Origin: JACKII01 sp963807085
GTDB lineage: Bacteria; Pseudomonadota; Alphaproteobacteria; Bin95
Reading direction: 5' to 3'
Length of the DNA: 64,000 bases
NCBI GenBank assembly: GCA_963807085.1
Contig: CAWEBB010000021.1
Span: forward strand, 238,622 to 302,621
The first letter of the stretch is position 1, and each line of letters begins with the position of its first letter. This document shows positions 1 to 8,789 of this stretch, in pieces. Made by a program: the position numbers and the translations under genes. The notes under the pieces were generated by a model. It saw only the letters and a program-made list of their open reading frames with translations. It had not been told where the DNA came from and searched no databases.

Positions 1-1451
1 CAAGCAGGGTGCGTGTTCCCTCCGGCGTTTCGTATTGAAGCTGACCTTCGGCGCTCGATGCCGGCATGCGCCGCGCGGATTCCAGAAGCGGCCCGACCTC
101 CGGCAACAGATCGGCCAATTCCTGGTCGCGATACTGTTCGAGCTCCAGGCCGAGCAACTGGCTTGCCATGCGATTCGGATAGCGGATCCGGCCCGCGCCA
201 TCCAGGCCGATCACGCCCGCGGCGACGCCGGCCAGCACGGCCTCCGTAAAACGCCGCCGTTGGTCGAGTTGCCGGTTGGCCTCGATCAGTTCCTGGCGCT
301 GGGTGCGCAACTGCGCCGTCATCCGGTTGAACACCCGGCCGAGCGACTGGAACTCGCTCGCCTGCCCGGCCGGATTCAGCCGCACCTCCAGATCGCCGGC
401 GCGCACCCGCTCGGCCGCCTCCATCAAGGCCGACAGCGGCCTGGCCAACTGCCCCGCAATGGTAAGGCCGAACCAAATCGCGACCAGCACCAGCAACAGC
501 GCCAACACCCCGAACATGGCGGCAAAGGTCAGTTCGATATCGGCCCGCTCTGCCTGCAATATCTTGAAGCGGTTGACAGCGGCTCGCACCTCGGCCACCC
601 GGTCCAGCACCAGACGTTCGATCGTCCGGCCCAGATAGAGAAATTCGTCCGGGTTCCGCCACACGCGCACCAGGGCCCGCAAGCGATCGCCGTCTCGGCT
701 GACGATAACGGCAACCTCTCCCGCCCGGGCTCTCTCGACCGCCCACTCGGGCACAAGCTCGTCCGCCATTCCCGCGGTCTCGCCAATCCGCGCCGACACC
801 TTGCCGCTTGCATCGAACATGGCAACCGCCACCAGATCGCGCCAGCGCTGATGCTCCTCCAACTGCCGAAATCAGCAGTATCTGGTCATGCCGTTCCCGC
901 TCGTTCAATCGGCGGAGGTCGGTGACGATCGCAAGCGCGTCGCGCGCCACGTCCCGGCTTTGTTCCTGCAGATAGGCTTCCGCGACCGTCAGCGAGTTCG
1001 ACAGCGCCGCATCCACCTGATTGCTGAACCAGCCCTGCAGGCCGTTGTGGGTGAACACGACGCTGAAGGTCGTCACCACCACGGCGGGCGTCGCCGCGAT
1101 CAGGCTGAACGCGGCCACCAGGCGCACATGCAAGCCCGAGCCGGCGGTGCGGCGGCGGCGCTCCATCCACAATCCGACGGCGCGGTAGGCCACCAACGCG
1201 GCAATGGCGAGCAGCAGCGCCAGGTCCAGATTGAGCAATATCAGCAGGGTGGTCGGCGTCGCCGGCACGAATGGCAACACCCCGGTAAAGGCCGCGTAGG
1301 TTAAGGCCGTAGCCAGCAGCGCCACCAGCACCAGCGCGAACGAAATCCGTTGCCCGACGCGCCAACGCCGCACGATATGGCGGAGCCGCCGGAACCGGTC
1401 GGTCAGCCAGCCGAGCCGGAGCCCCGGCGCCAGGGTTGCGCCCAGCTTCAA
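1..1451 (-). pseudogene. NtrY-like nitrogen-regulation sensor histidine kinase, frameshifted and cut by the window edge
   Basis: Reading the minus strand from a TTG at 1451 gives a basic start, two membrane segments (about 1250-1390 and 1080-1130), a periplasmic stretch, a second membrane segment, a HAMP-like linker and the start of a PAS domain (around 1-130). This is the order of NtrY-type kinases; the kinase domain lies beyond the window. The frame changes near 866-872: codons ending HDQILLIS run into RQLEEHQRW only after a one-base shift, and the second frame has a TGA at 872-874 just upstream. The TTG overlaps the TGA of the upstream amidohydrolase, so coupling is likely. Either a true pseudogene or a sequencing indel; family assignment is fairly sure. 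Confidence 0.7.
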
Positions 1452-2626
1452 GTGCGGGCCAGCTCCTTTTCGACCAGCATGGCCCAATAGCTGGCGCCAT
1501 AGGGCAGGGCTTCGTCGTTGAAGTCATAGCGGGGGTTATGGACCACCACGCCGCCATGCTCATTCACCCGGCCATTGCCGAGGCGGATATAACAGCCGGG
1601 CTTCTCGTTCAGCATAAAGGAGAAGTCCTCCGAGCCCATGCCCTGGGGCGCATCGGTCGAGACTTTCTCCTCACCGCACAACATGCGGGCCACATCGGCG
1701 CACTTCTCCATGTGCAGCGGATCGTTGACGGTGGGCGGATAGCGGCGCTCATAGCGAACCGTCGCCGTGGCCTCATGCGCGGCAGCAATTCTCTCACAGA
1801 GCGTGCGCATGCGGGCCTCGGTCTGATCCTGCACCTCGGGCGAGAAGCAGCGCACCGTGCCGCGCAGCACCACCTTGGGCGGAATGACGTTCCAGGTATC
1901 GCCGCCATGCACCTGGGTGATGCTCACCACGACCAATTCGACCGGGTTCACGTTGCGGCTGGCGATGGTTTGCAATCCCAGCACGATCTGCGCCTGCACC
2001 ACGATCGGATCGACCCCCTGGTTGGGCCGGGCGGCGTGGCTGCCGTAGCCTTCGATCTCGATCTCGAAAACGTCGTAGCCGGCCATCGCCGGCCCCTCGC
2101 GCATGGTCACCTCGCCCACCGGCAGGCCAGGGGAGTTGTGCATGCCATAGACGGCATCGGCGGGGAATCGCGCGAACAGCCCTTCCTCCACCATGACCCG
2201 GCCGCCGCCTTCGTTTTCCTCGGCCGGCTGGAAGATCAGGTAGACCGTGCCGTCGAACTTTCTGGTCTCCGCCAGATATTTGGCCGCGCCCAGCAGCATG
2301 GTGGTGTGGCCGTCATGGCCGCAGGCATGCATCTTGCCAGGGTTCTGACTCTTGTAGGGGACGTCGTTCGCCTCCTGGATATCGAGCGCGTCCATGTCGG
2401 CCCGCAGACCGATGGAGCGGTTCGAGGTGCCGTTGCGCAGCACAGCGACGATGCCTGTCTTAGCGATCCCGCGGTGAATTTCATCCATCCCGAATTCCTC
2501 CAGCCGCCCGGCGACATAGTCGGAGGTCCAATGCTCCTCGAAGGCGGTTTCCGGGTGCTGATGCAGGGTCCGGCGCCATTCGGTCATTTCCTCGTGATAT
2601 TGGCCGATGCGGTTGACGATGGGCAT
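1448..2626 (-). CDS. M20-family amidohydrolase (hippurate/N-acyl amino acid hydrolase type)
   Basis: 392 residues, the usual length for M20D amidohydrolases that remove acyl groups from N-acyl amino acids in the cytoplasm. Metal-binding residues are visible: HACGHDGH at about residues 100-107, PAEE near 134-137, GMHNSPGLPVG, GSHAARP in the lid domain, and MGSEDFSF near the C-terminus. The ATG at 2626 is chosen because homology begins at MPIVNRIG and a GGAG lies about 11 bases upstream; a longer in-frame extension has no family match. The stop codon overlaps the TTG of the NtrY-like gene. The exact substrate cannot be read. Confidence 0.9.
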   Translation of the reverse strand: MPIVNRIGQYHEEMTEWRRTLHQHPETAFEEHWTSDYVAGRLEEFGMDEIHRGIAKTGIVAVLRNGTSNRSIGLRADMDALDIQEANDVPYKSQNPGKMHACGHDGHTTMLLGAAKYLAETRKFDGTVYLIFQPAEENEGGGRVMVEEGLFARFPADAVYGMHNSPGLPVGEVTMREGPAMAGYDVFEIEIEGYGSHAARPNQGVDPIVVQAQIVLGLQTIASRNVNPVELVVVSITQVHGGDTWNVIPPKVVLRGTVRCFSPEVQDQTEARMRTLCERIAAAHEATATVRYERRYPPTVNDPLHMEKCADVARMLCGEEKVSTDAPQGMGSEDFSFMLNEKPGCYIRLGNGRVNEHGGVVVHNPRYDFNDEALPYGASYWAMLVEKELART

Positions 2627-2939
2627 AGGTCTGCAAGCTCCGTTGTGGTTCATACACGCAGAAATCAGCGATTGGCCGGGGAGCTTAGCATTTTGGCGGG
2701 GAGGTGAACATCGGCAGGCCAAGCTCCGCTCATCGCTTTCCGGTAGCCGACAAATGACCTTTGCGCCTGGGCCGTCGCATTTCGCGGTTCAATGGCGACA
2801 GCACGCGCCGTCACGGCATCCGCTTCTTCGAATGCACCAGGTTGGCCTGAAGACGTCAGATCAACCGCCCGCAGTATGGGCGGAAGGGCGGGAGATAGGC
2901 AAGCAGTGCAATGGGTTAAACGGCAGAGCGTTTCAGCCG
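2627..2939. other. Intergenic stretch without a gene
   Basis: About 310 bases between the amidohydrolase start and the upp stop. It should hold the amidohydrolase promoter on the minus strand and perhaps the upp terminator, but I see no convincing -35/-10 pair, no U-tract hairpin and no supportable ORF. Confidence 0.4.
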
Positions 2940-3590
2940 TTATTGCGTGCCGAACATTCGGTCGCCCGCGTCTCCCAATCCCGGTACGATATAGCCTTGT
3001 GCATTCAGGTGGCTATCGATCGCGGCGGTATAGACGCGAATATCGGCATGGGCTGCGATGAACTTGGCGACGCCCTCCGGCGCGCACAGCAGGCAAATGA
3101 AGCGAATTTCCGCCGCGCCGGCCTCTTTCAAGCGGGTGGCCGCGGCAATGGCCGAATTGCCCGTGGCCAGCATCGGATCGACCAGCGCCACCAGACGTTG
3201 CTCCATATGGTCCGGAACTTTGAAATAATATTCGACGGCTTCCAGGGTCCGATGATCGCGGTAGAGGCCGATATGGGCAACCCGTGCCGCCGGAATCAGG
3301 TCCAGCATGCCTTCGGCCAGGCCCAACCCCGCGCGCAGGATCGGCGCCAGCACCAGCTTTCTTCCGGCGACCATCGGCGCCGGCATTTCCGCCATCGGCG
3401 TCACCACCCGCTGTTCAGCCAATTCCAGATCGCGGAACACCTCATAAGCCATCAGCATCCCGATTTCGCGGGCAAGTGCTCGAAAGGTGGGGGTATCGGT
3501 CTCGACGGAACGCATCATCGACAGTTTGTGCTGTACCAGCGGATGGCTGATGAGCGTGACATTCGCGGGAGGGGGTGCTCGATCGGGCAT
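2940..3590 (-). CDS. upp: Uracil phosphoribosyltransferase
   Basis: Converts uracil and PRPP to UMP in pyrimidine salvage. The 216-residue protein has the full family layout: N-terminal HPLVQHKLSMMR, the LAPILRAGLG segment, the PRPP-binding loop LVDPMLATGNS, and the C-terminal uracil-binding GLGDAGDRMFGT. Length matches the family (about 208-216). It stands alone on the minus strand, 73 bases downstream of the nitroreductase gene start-to-stop order, and may share its transcript. The RutE-like neighbour is also linked to pyrimidine breakdown in some bacteria, but no other rut gene is present. Confidence 0.97.
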   Translation of the reverse strand: MPDRAPPPANVTLISHPLVQHKLSMMRSVETDTPTFRALAREIGMLMAYEVFRDLELAEQRVVTPMAEMPAPMVAGRKLVLAPILRAGLGLAEGMLDLIPAARVAHIGLYRDHRTLEAVEYYFKVPDHMEQRLVALVDPMLATGNSAIAAATRLKEAGAAEIRFICLLCAPEGVAKFIAAHADIRVYTAAIDSHLNAQGYIVPGLGDAGDRMFGTQ

Positions 3591-3663
3591 CGGCTGCAGT
3601 CCTTATCAAAGCGATCTCGCGGGTGGCGGATCACGCGGGCACAAGGTTCACGCCAGAACAGCC

Positions 3664-4248
3664 CTATGCCAGGATACAAGCGTCGTCGAATTGCAGACGC
3701 GGGCTGCGCTCGAACACCGCCGACGGGTCGCCCTCGCCCAGGTTGATCAGAAAATTCGCGGTCCAGGACGTGCCGGCAAAGAACGCCTCGTCGACCGTGT
3801 TGCGGTCGAAGCCCGACATCGGCCCCGTGCCGATCCCGAGCGCACGCGCCGCCATGATGAGATAGGCGCCTTGCAGCGTCCCGTTGCGGAATGCAGTCTC
3901 CTGGGCCAGCGCCGGGCTCGAGGTGAACCAGCTCTTGGCGTCCTGGTTATGGGGAAACAGTTCTGGCAGCTTTTCGTAGAATTCCTTGTCATAGGCGACG
4001 ATGACGATCACCGGAGCGGCGAGCGTTTTTTCCAGGTTGCCACTGGAGAGCGCGGGCCGCAGTTTCTCCTTGCCTTCAGGCGTGCGCACGAAAACGAAGC
4101 GCGCGGGCGAGCAGTTGGCCGAGGTCGGGCCCAGCTTCACCAACTCGTAGAGCGCCCGCAATTGTTCGTCGGAAACGCCCTTACCGGTCCAGGCATTTTG
4201 GGTGCGGGCGTTGCGGAACAGGGTATCGAGCGCAGCGTCGTCGAGCAT
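3664..4248 (-). CDS. Nitroreductase-family NAD(P)H oxidoreductase (RutE/HadB type)
   Basis: 194 residues, like RutE (malonic semialdehyde reductase, about 196). FMN-binding nitroreductase features are present: the early Arg/Asn region FRNARTQNAWTGKGV, LVKLGPTSANCSPARFVFV, and the C-terminal ARALGIGTGPMSGFD and LINLGEGDPSAVFERSPRL. The ATG at 4248 is chosen because conservation begins at MLDDAALDTLF; a 24-residue upstream extension is not family-like. In uracil degradation RutE reduces malonic semialdehyde, but without rutABCDF nearby the substrate here is open. Confidence 0.88.
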   Translation of the reverse strand: MLDDAALDTLFRNARTQNAWTGKGVSDEQLRALYELVKLGPTSANCSPARFVFVRTPEGKEKLRPALSSGNLEKTLAAPVIVIVAYDKEFYEKLPELFPHNQDAKSWFTSSPALAQETAFRNGTLQGAYLIMAARALGIGTGPMSGFDRNTVDEAFFAGTSWTANFLINLGEGDPSAVFERSPRLQFDDACILA

Positions 4249-4353
4249 GGGATGGCCTTTTCTACTATCGGTATCGCGGAAGTGGATCGCCGATCCTAGC
4301 GGACAGGTCCGCGGCGGCAACCGTATCCTGCCAGTCTGTCAGGAACCGGGCCG

Positions 4354-4803
4354 TCAGAAAAACGCCGAATCCAAAATGACCGAGGGGCGTATCCTGATCA
4401 GGAGTTTTTTGCCTCGCCGGTCATAAAAGGCGCTACCAATCTTGTTCTTTGCGGCAAAGCTGCTGCGTTCATAGGGTGGATCCGTCAGTTGACCGAGCAA
4501 GGGCACGCGCCCGAGCGGCAAGCGGTGCCGGCTCTTGACTTCCATGCCACGCCTTGTCGTCAGGGCGTAAGTCTTTCCGTCATGGCGCAGCAGCACGGTT
4601 CGGACCGCCATATCTGCCTTATCGCCGCGCAACGGTACATAATCCAGGCCAAACCGCCGCAGTGTTTGGTCGGCCTCGTTGCGATGGCTGTCACCGTCGG
4701 AACCGTCACCGTCAGCCTGGGCTGAGCCCAAGGCGACCACAACGCAAAGCATCGCCGCAACGATCAACGGCAATGCCAGCAGTCGCCTCACCCGCGGTTC
4801 CAT
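4354..4803 (-). CDS. Small exported protein of unknown function with a secretin-like C-terminal motif
   Basis: 149 residues with a clear signal peptide (residues 1-30: basic start, hydrophobic core, likely cut after AQA). The mature part is basic. I do not recognise the family. The C-terminal half has the order hydrophobic strand, VPLLGQL, variable loop, FYDRRGKKLLIRIRPSVI, which resembles the last strands of type II/IV secretins (VPLLGDIP...LLIFITPRI), but the protein is far too short to be a secretin and lacks the N-domains. It is 105 bases upstream of the nitroreductase gene on the same strand. Confidence 0.6.
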   Translation of the reverse strand: MEPRVRRLLALPLIVAAMLCVVVALGSAQADGDGSDGDSHRNEADQTLRRFGLDYVPLRGDKADMAVRTVLLRHDGKTYALTTRRGMEVKSRHRLPLGRVPLLGQLTDPPYERSSFAAKNKIGSAFYDRRGKKLLIRIRPSVILDSAFF

Positions 4804-5130
4804 CCGATTGCTCCTGTCTCGTTTGCTTCAGGCTTCGCCGGGATTGGTGGCCACGCAAGGGAGGAATGGATGAATAGGACTATTGCGTGACGCCAGCACG
4901 CGGCGATGAACCGGTTCTCACCGATGCCAGCCACAGGACCAGTGTGACGCCGATAGTGTGACCGCCAACAGGATCCCCGGGAAACGAGCGGGGAGTTAGA
5001 CCTCGGTGCAGGCATATGCTAAAGCAGCGCGATCGTTACACAATTCAGGGTGCACATGCTCGCCGTAAGCCGGCTGAGTGCGCATGTGAACTTAAGAATA
5101 CGACAAAGATATACTAGAAAGGACGAAACG
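4804..5130. other. Divergent intergenic region
   Basis: 327 bases between the start of the minus-strand exported protein and the start of the plus-strand DMSP-type operon. It must carry promoters for both. An A/T-rich patch just before the methyltransferase (5095-5128, with AAAGGA as ribosome binding site at 5118-5123) is visible, but I cannot name a confident promoter or operator. Confidence 0.4.
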
Positions 5131-6144
5131 ATGGAGCCCATCACGGAAGCAGAAGAAATATCCAATATAGCGTTTGGATTTATGGCTTCCAAGGCGCTCT
5201 TTGTGGCGTTGCACTGTAACGTTTTTACCAATCTTTCCGGCAGGCCGAAAAGCGCCAAAACCCTGGCCGAGGAAGCCGGTGTGCCGGAAAACCGGATCAT
5301 CACTATTCTGACGGCGCTGAACGCCATCGGCCTGGTAACGCGCGAGGGCGACCTCTACAGCAACTCGCCGGGTGCGGAGGCGTTTCTGGTGAGGGGTGCA
5401 CGCTATGATTTCGGAGACTATCTGCGGCTGCAGATCGACCGGCAGATGTACGGCTTCATGCAGCAACTGGAAGGCGTCGTGACCAACTCCATGTCGCCGG
5501 ACGACGTGGATTCCTACGCGAAGTGGATGGAAAATGAGGCAGAAGCCCGCCTCTACAGCGAGTCCCAGCACGCCGGATCGCTCGGCCCGGGCCGCTCGCT
5601 TGCCCGGCTGATCGACTTTTCAGGCGTGGACCACCTTTTGGACGTCGCGGGCGGTACCGGCGGCTTCGCCATCCGCCTGTGCGAGGCCAACCCGAACCTG
5701 CGGGTGACGGTTTTGGACTTCCCGCACGTGGTCGAGCTCGGCCGGGAAAAGGTCGCCGAAGCCGGGTTTTCGGACCGGATCGATTTCATCGGCGGCAACG
5801 CGCTCGACTATGACTGGCCGACCGATGTAGGCGCGGTGCTGATGAGCTATCTCTATAACGGGGTACCAGGCGAGTCTATTCCAAAACTGGCGCGCCACGC
5901 CTATAAGGTCACCAAGCCCGGCGGCCTTTATATCGTGCATGATTTCATGGTGGAGGACGACCGCTCCGGCCCGCACCTGGCGGCGCTGTGGCAGCTTCAG
6001 CATCTGGCTTTCACGCCGGCGGCCAAGTCGACGACGCCAAGCTGGGTTTCCGGCGTAATGGAGGGTGCGGGCTACACCGATATCAATGTGGATGTGCTCA
6101 TTCCCGGCATGACCAAGGTGGTGTGGGGCCGCAAGCCGGCCTAA
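5131..6144 (+). CDS. SAM-dependent methyltransferase, O-methyltransferase family 2 (possible DsyB-like S-methyltransferase)
   Basis: 337 residues with an N-terminal winged-helix dimerisation domain (about 10-90, FGFMASKALFVALHC...LAEEAGVPENRIITILTAL) and a C-terminal Rossmann domain with the SAM loop LLDVAGGTGGFAI (about 170-182), the acidic VTVLDFPHVVE and KPGGLYIVHDFM. This is the plant-type O-methyltransferase/acetylserotonin methyltransferase fold. DsyB, the bacterial DMSP-synthesis methyltransferase, is of this fold and size, and the next gene is a DMSP-lyase-family cupin, so an S-methyltransferase role is an inference from context. The ATG at 5131 follows AAAGGA; 40 bases separate it from the next gene. 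Confidence 0.82.
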   Translation: MEPITEAEEISNIAFGFMASKALFVALHCNVFTNLSGRPKSAKTLAEEAGVPENRIITILTALNAIGLVTREGDLYSNSPGAEAFLVRGARYDFGDYLRLQIDRQMYGFMQQLEGVVTNSMSPDDVDSYAKWMENEAEARLYSESQHAGSLGPGRSLARLIDFSGVDHLLDVAGGTGGFAIRLCEANPNLRVTVLDFPHVVELGREKVAEAGFSDRIDFIGGNALDYDWPTDVGAVLMSYLYNGVPGESIPKLARHAYKVTKPGGLYIVHDFMVEDDRSGPHLAALWQLQHLAFTPAAKSTTPSWVSGVMEGAGYTDINVDVLIPGMTKVVWGRKPA

Positions 6145-6184
6145 GCTGTCTCGGCCAAATCAATCTGCCGAGAGGGCCGCCGTC

Positions 6185-6841
6185 ATGTCTACCGGAAACC
6201 CTGGCCGCGATCCCGCCTTGCAAGCGCTCGTTGACGCCGTTGTTGAGGGCATCGCGGCGCGGGCCCATGAATGGCCGGGTGCGGAGGGGGCGCTCGACCG
6301 GGTCCGGGCGGCGCTCGCGAGCGTCGGCACGCTGGCCGCGCAGTCTTCGCCGGAACAGTCATCGCCTGATGCGCGACCTTTGCCGGAAAAGCCATTGGCG
6401 CTCGCTCATTTGGACGAGGCGCTGGAGCGCGCGCGCTCCGCGGGCGGCCCCGCGGCGACGGCAGCGGCCGCGTTTAAGGCCCTTAAGCCCCGCGTCGGCT
6501 GGTATGCCCGCCAGAGCGCCCAGCCCACATGCGCAAACTTTGCCGAGCGGCACGCGCTGGCCAGTCTGATCGGCCCGGCCGACCGGCCCGGTTGCCTGGA
6601 GATCAGGGACGATCTGCGCATCGGCATCAGCCTGGTCGCGCCGGAGACGCCCTACCCGGACCACAAGCATCCGCCGGAGGAGTTATATCTGGCGCTCACC
6701 GATGGCGACTGGCGGCACGAGCGCGGTGCCTGGTTCACGCCCGGCCCCGGCGGCGTGGTCTATCACGCCGGCAATGTGCTCCACGGCATGCGCGCCCGCG
6801 GCACACCCCAGCTCGCCGTCTGGTGTCTGCCCGTTTCCTGA
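6185..6841 (+). CDS. DMSP lyase family cupin (DddL/DddQ-like)
   Basis: 218 residues. The C-terminal half is a small cupin with the metal-binding arrangement of DMSP lyases: PDHKHPPEELYLALTDG (two His, one Glu and a Tyr, around residues 158-175) and PGGVVYHAGNVLHGMRA (second His, about 192-208). In that family the enzyme cleaves dimethylsulfoniopropionate to dimethyl sulfide and acrylate. The N-terminal third is an Ala/Glu-rich helical region, as in DddL. It sits between the methyltransferase (40 bases) and the thioesterase (24 bases), in one operon. Which DMSP lyase subfamily it belongs to cannot be settled by eye. Confidence 0.8.
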   Translation: MSTGNPGRDPALQALVDAVVEGIAARAHEWPGAEGALDRVRAALASVGTLAAQSSPEQSSPDARPLPEKPLALAHLDEALERARSAGGPAATAAAAFKALKPRVGWYARQSAQPTCANFAERHALASLIGPADRPGCLEIRDDLRIGISLVAPETPYPDHKHPPEELYLALTDGDWRHERGAWFTPGPGGVVYHAGNVLHGMRARGTPQLAVWCLPVS

Positions 6842-6865
6842 TTCTGCAATCAGAAAGAGTTTTCG

Positions 6866-7345
6866 ATGGCCCGCAGCGAGTTCCGTTTTTCCTGGCCCTT
6901 TCGCGTCCGCTACGCCGAAATCGACGGCCAGAAGATCGTCTTCAATTCCCACTATCTGACTTACTTCGATACCGCGATCACCGAATATGTCGAGGCAATC
7001 GGCTACGACTATGAGGGCGAGGCGAAGCGCACCAGGCACGACTATCACACGGTGCGCAATGTCGTTGAGTACAAGGCCCCGGTGGGATTCCGCGAAGATA
7101 TCGAGGTTTTCGTGCGCCCGGGCAGCATCGGCCGCACCAGCCTGACCTTCGCGCTGGAGATTCACCCAGCCGGCCGGGAAGATCTGCGCACCACAGGCGA
7201 AGTGGTTTGGGTCTACACCGACCAGGAAACCCACATGAGCGCACGGTTGCCGCAAAACCTGCTCGACCTGATCGAGGCCTACGAGGCCCGCGGGGCCGGC
7301 GGGGCCTACGAGGCCGGCGGGGCCTATGAGGGCGGCAAGCAGTGA
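6866..7345 (+). CDS. Hotdog acyl-CoA thioesterase (YbgC/4-hydroxybenzoyl-CoA thioesterase type)
   Basis: 159 residues with the FcbB/YbgC signature: FRVRYAEIDGQKIVFNSHYLTYFDTA, in which the Asp of the active-site loop is present, followed by the central hotdog helix. It should hydrolyse an acyl-CoA. The C-terminus carries an unusual Gly/Ala/Tyr/Glu repeat (GGAYEA twice) that is outside the fold. It overlaps the following CoA-transferase by four bases (GTGA), so the two are probably translated together, perhaps acting on acrylyl- or 3-hydroxypropionyl-CoA if the operon handles DMSP. Confidence 0.85.
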   Translation: MARSEFRFSWPFRVRYAEIDGQKIVFNSHYLTYFDTAITEYVEAIGYDYEGEAKRTRHDYHTVRNVVEYKAPVGFREDIEVFVRPGSIGRTSLTFALEIHPAGREDLRTTGEVVWVYTDQETHMSARLPQNLLDLIEAYEARGAGGAYEAGGAYEGGKQ

Positions 7346-8601
7346 GTCCCTCGGCCCGCATCGACCTCTCCCCCTATATCCGGCCGGGCGACCTGGTCTT
7401 CGTCGCCCAGCTTGGCGCCGCACCACAGGGCCTGGTGAAGGCGCTGCTGGCACAGGCGGAGACGCTGGGCGGCGTGCGGCTGCTGAACAGCTTCCCGCTT
7501 GATCCAGGCGAGGACCGGCTGACGGCGCCGGGCGTTGACTATCTCTCGATGGACGGCTTCGGCGTGAACGCCAAGCTGTTTCAGGCGGGCAAACTGGACA
7601 TCGTGCCGGCGCATTTCAGCGACTACGCCACGATTTTCGAGGAAGGCCATCTGCGCCCGGACGTGGTGTTCTGCACCGTCACCCCGGCGGACGAGGCGCG
7701 CCGCCGCTCGCTTGGCATCACGCTGGACCATGTGCGCGACGCCATGGAGAATGCCCGCGTGGTGCTGGCCGAGGAAAGCGCCGCCATGCCGTGGACGCAC
7801 GGCGATTCCGAGATTTCCTCGGACTTTCTGACCGCCGTCTTCCCCAGCGCGAACGAGCCCTACCCTTGGGTCGCCCGCGCGCCCGGTCCCGTGGACGAGG
7901 CGATTGCGGCGCAGGTGGCGCGGCTGGTGCCGAATGGCGCAACCATCCAATACGGCGTCGGCGCCACGCCGGATGCCATCGCCGCCGCGCTCGCCCGGCA
8001 CAAGGAGCTGGGCCTGCACAGCGGCTCCGTCGCCGACAGTTTCGTGGATTTGGCCGAAGCCGGCGCGATCTCCAACCGGCACAAGGAAATCGACCAGGGC
8101 TTTTCCGTGGTCACGTCGCTCTATGGCTCGCGCAAGCTCTATGATTTCGCCCACCGAAACCCGCACCTGTTGATGCGCCGGGGCCGCTACACCCACAGCG
8201 CGGCGGTGCTGAGCAATTTCCGGCGGCTGTTTGCCATTAACTCGGCGCTGGAGGTTGACCTGACCGGCCAGATCGGCTCGGAGGCGGTGGGAGGGCGCTA
8301 TATTGGCGCGGTTGGCGGACAGGTGAACTTCCAGCGGGCAGGTCTGACCTCACCCGAGGGACGGGCGATCATCACGCTCGGCAGCACAGCCGGCCGCGCC
8401 CGCAAAAGCCGGATCGTGCCGCGCCTCTCAGGCCCGGTGACGACCTTGCGCGCCGATGCCGACGTCATCATCACCGAGCACGGCATGGCGGAGCTCCGTG
8501 GCCGGACGTTACAGGAGCGCGCCGAAGCCCTGATCGCTATCGCCTACCCCGAGCACCGCGGGGAATTGCGCGCGGCGGTCGAGCGGGACGGATTGGTTTA
8601 G
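7342..8601 (+). CDS. Acetyl-CoA hydrolase/transferase family protein (4-hydroxybutyrate CoA-transferase type)
   Basis: 419 residues from a GTG that overlaps the thioesterase stop. The family features are a first half with VVFCTVTPADEARRRSLG, then IQYGVGATPDAIAAAL, HSGSVADSFVDLAEAGAISN, and the C-terminal QIGSEAVGGRYIGAVGGQVNFQRAG and VVTTLRADAD-like stretch. The catalytic glutamate of this family would lie in the GSEAVGG region. These enzymes move CoA between short-chain acids. In this operon it could activate acrylate or a related acid after DMSP cleavage; that is inferred from neighbours only. Confidence 0.88.
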   Translation: MSPSARIDLSPYIRPGDLVFVAQLGAAPQGLVKALLAQAETLGGVRLLNSFPLDPGEDRLTAPGVDYLSMDGFGVNAKLFQAGKLDIVPAHFSDYATIFEEGHLRPDVVFCTVTPADEARRRSLGITLDHVRDAMENARVVLAEESAAMPWTHGDSEISSDFLTAVFPSANEPYPWVARAPGPVDEAIAAQVARLVPNGATIQYGVGATPDAIAAALARHKELGLHSGSVADSFVDLAEAGAISNRHKEIDQGFSVVTSLYGSRKLYDFAHRNPHLLMRRGRYTHSAAVLSNFRRLFAINSALEVDLTGQIGSEAVGGRYIGAVGGQVNFQRAGLTSPEGRAIITLGSTAGRARKSRIVPRLSGPVTTLRADADVIITEHGMAELRGRTLQERAEALIAIAYPEHRGELRAAVERDGLV

Positions 8602-8789
8602 GCGGGTTAAAACCTCTCAGTACCGCACACGGTTTGGACAAGGGATTTTCACAGCGTGATTTTCCCAGGAACCCGACACGAGCATAGATGGGGCAAAAAT
8701 GGTCGATATCGGTGAAAAAGTCATTGTCAGGTCGACGGCTTCGGGTTCTCCGGTTTATGCTGCCGGCGAGATTCGACCGGCAGTGCGTT
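8602..8789. other. Left edge of the insertion-sequence island
   Basis: 188 bases between the CoA-transferase stop and the IS1182 transposase stop. It should include the end of the IS1182 element. The A/T-richer patch near 8640-8710 differs from the flanks, but I could not find a matching inverted end because the other end of the element is missing. Confidence 0.35.

Noticed and set aside
1436..2707. Plus-strand ORF of 423 codons
   Set aside because: Antisense shadow of the M20 amidohydrolase; composition (His/Arg rich) and lack of any family pattern show it is not a gene.
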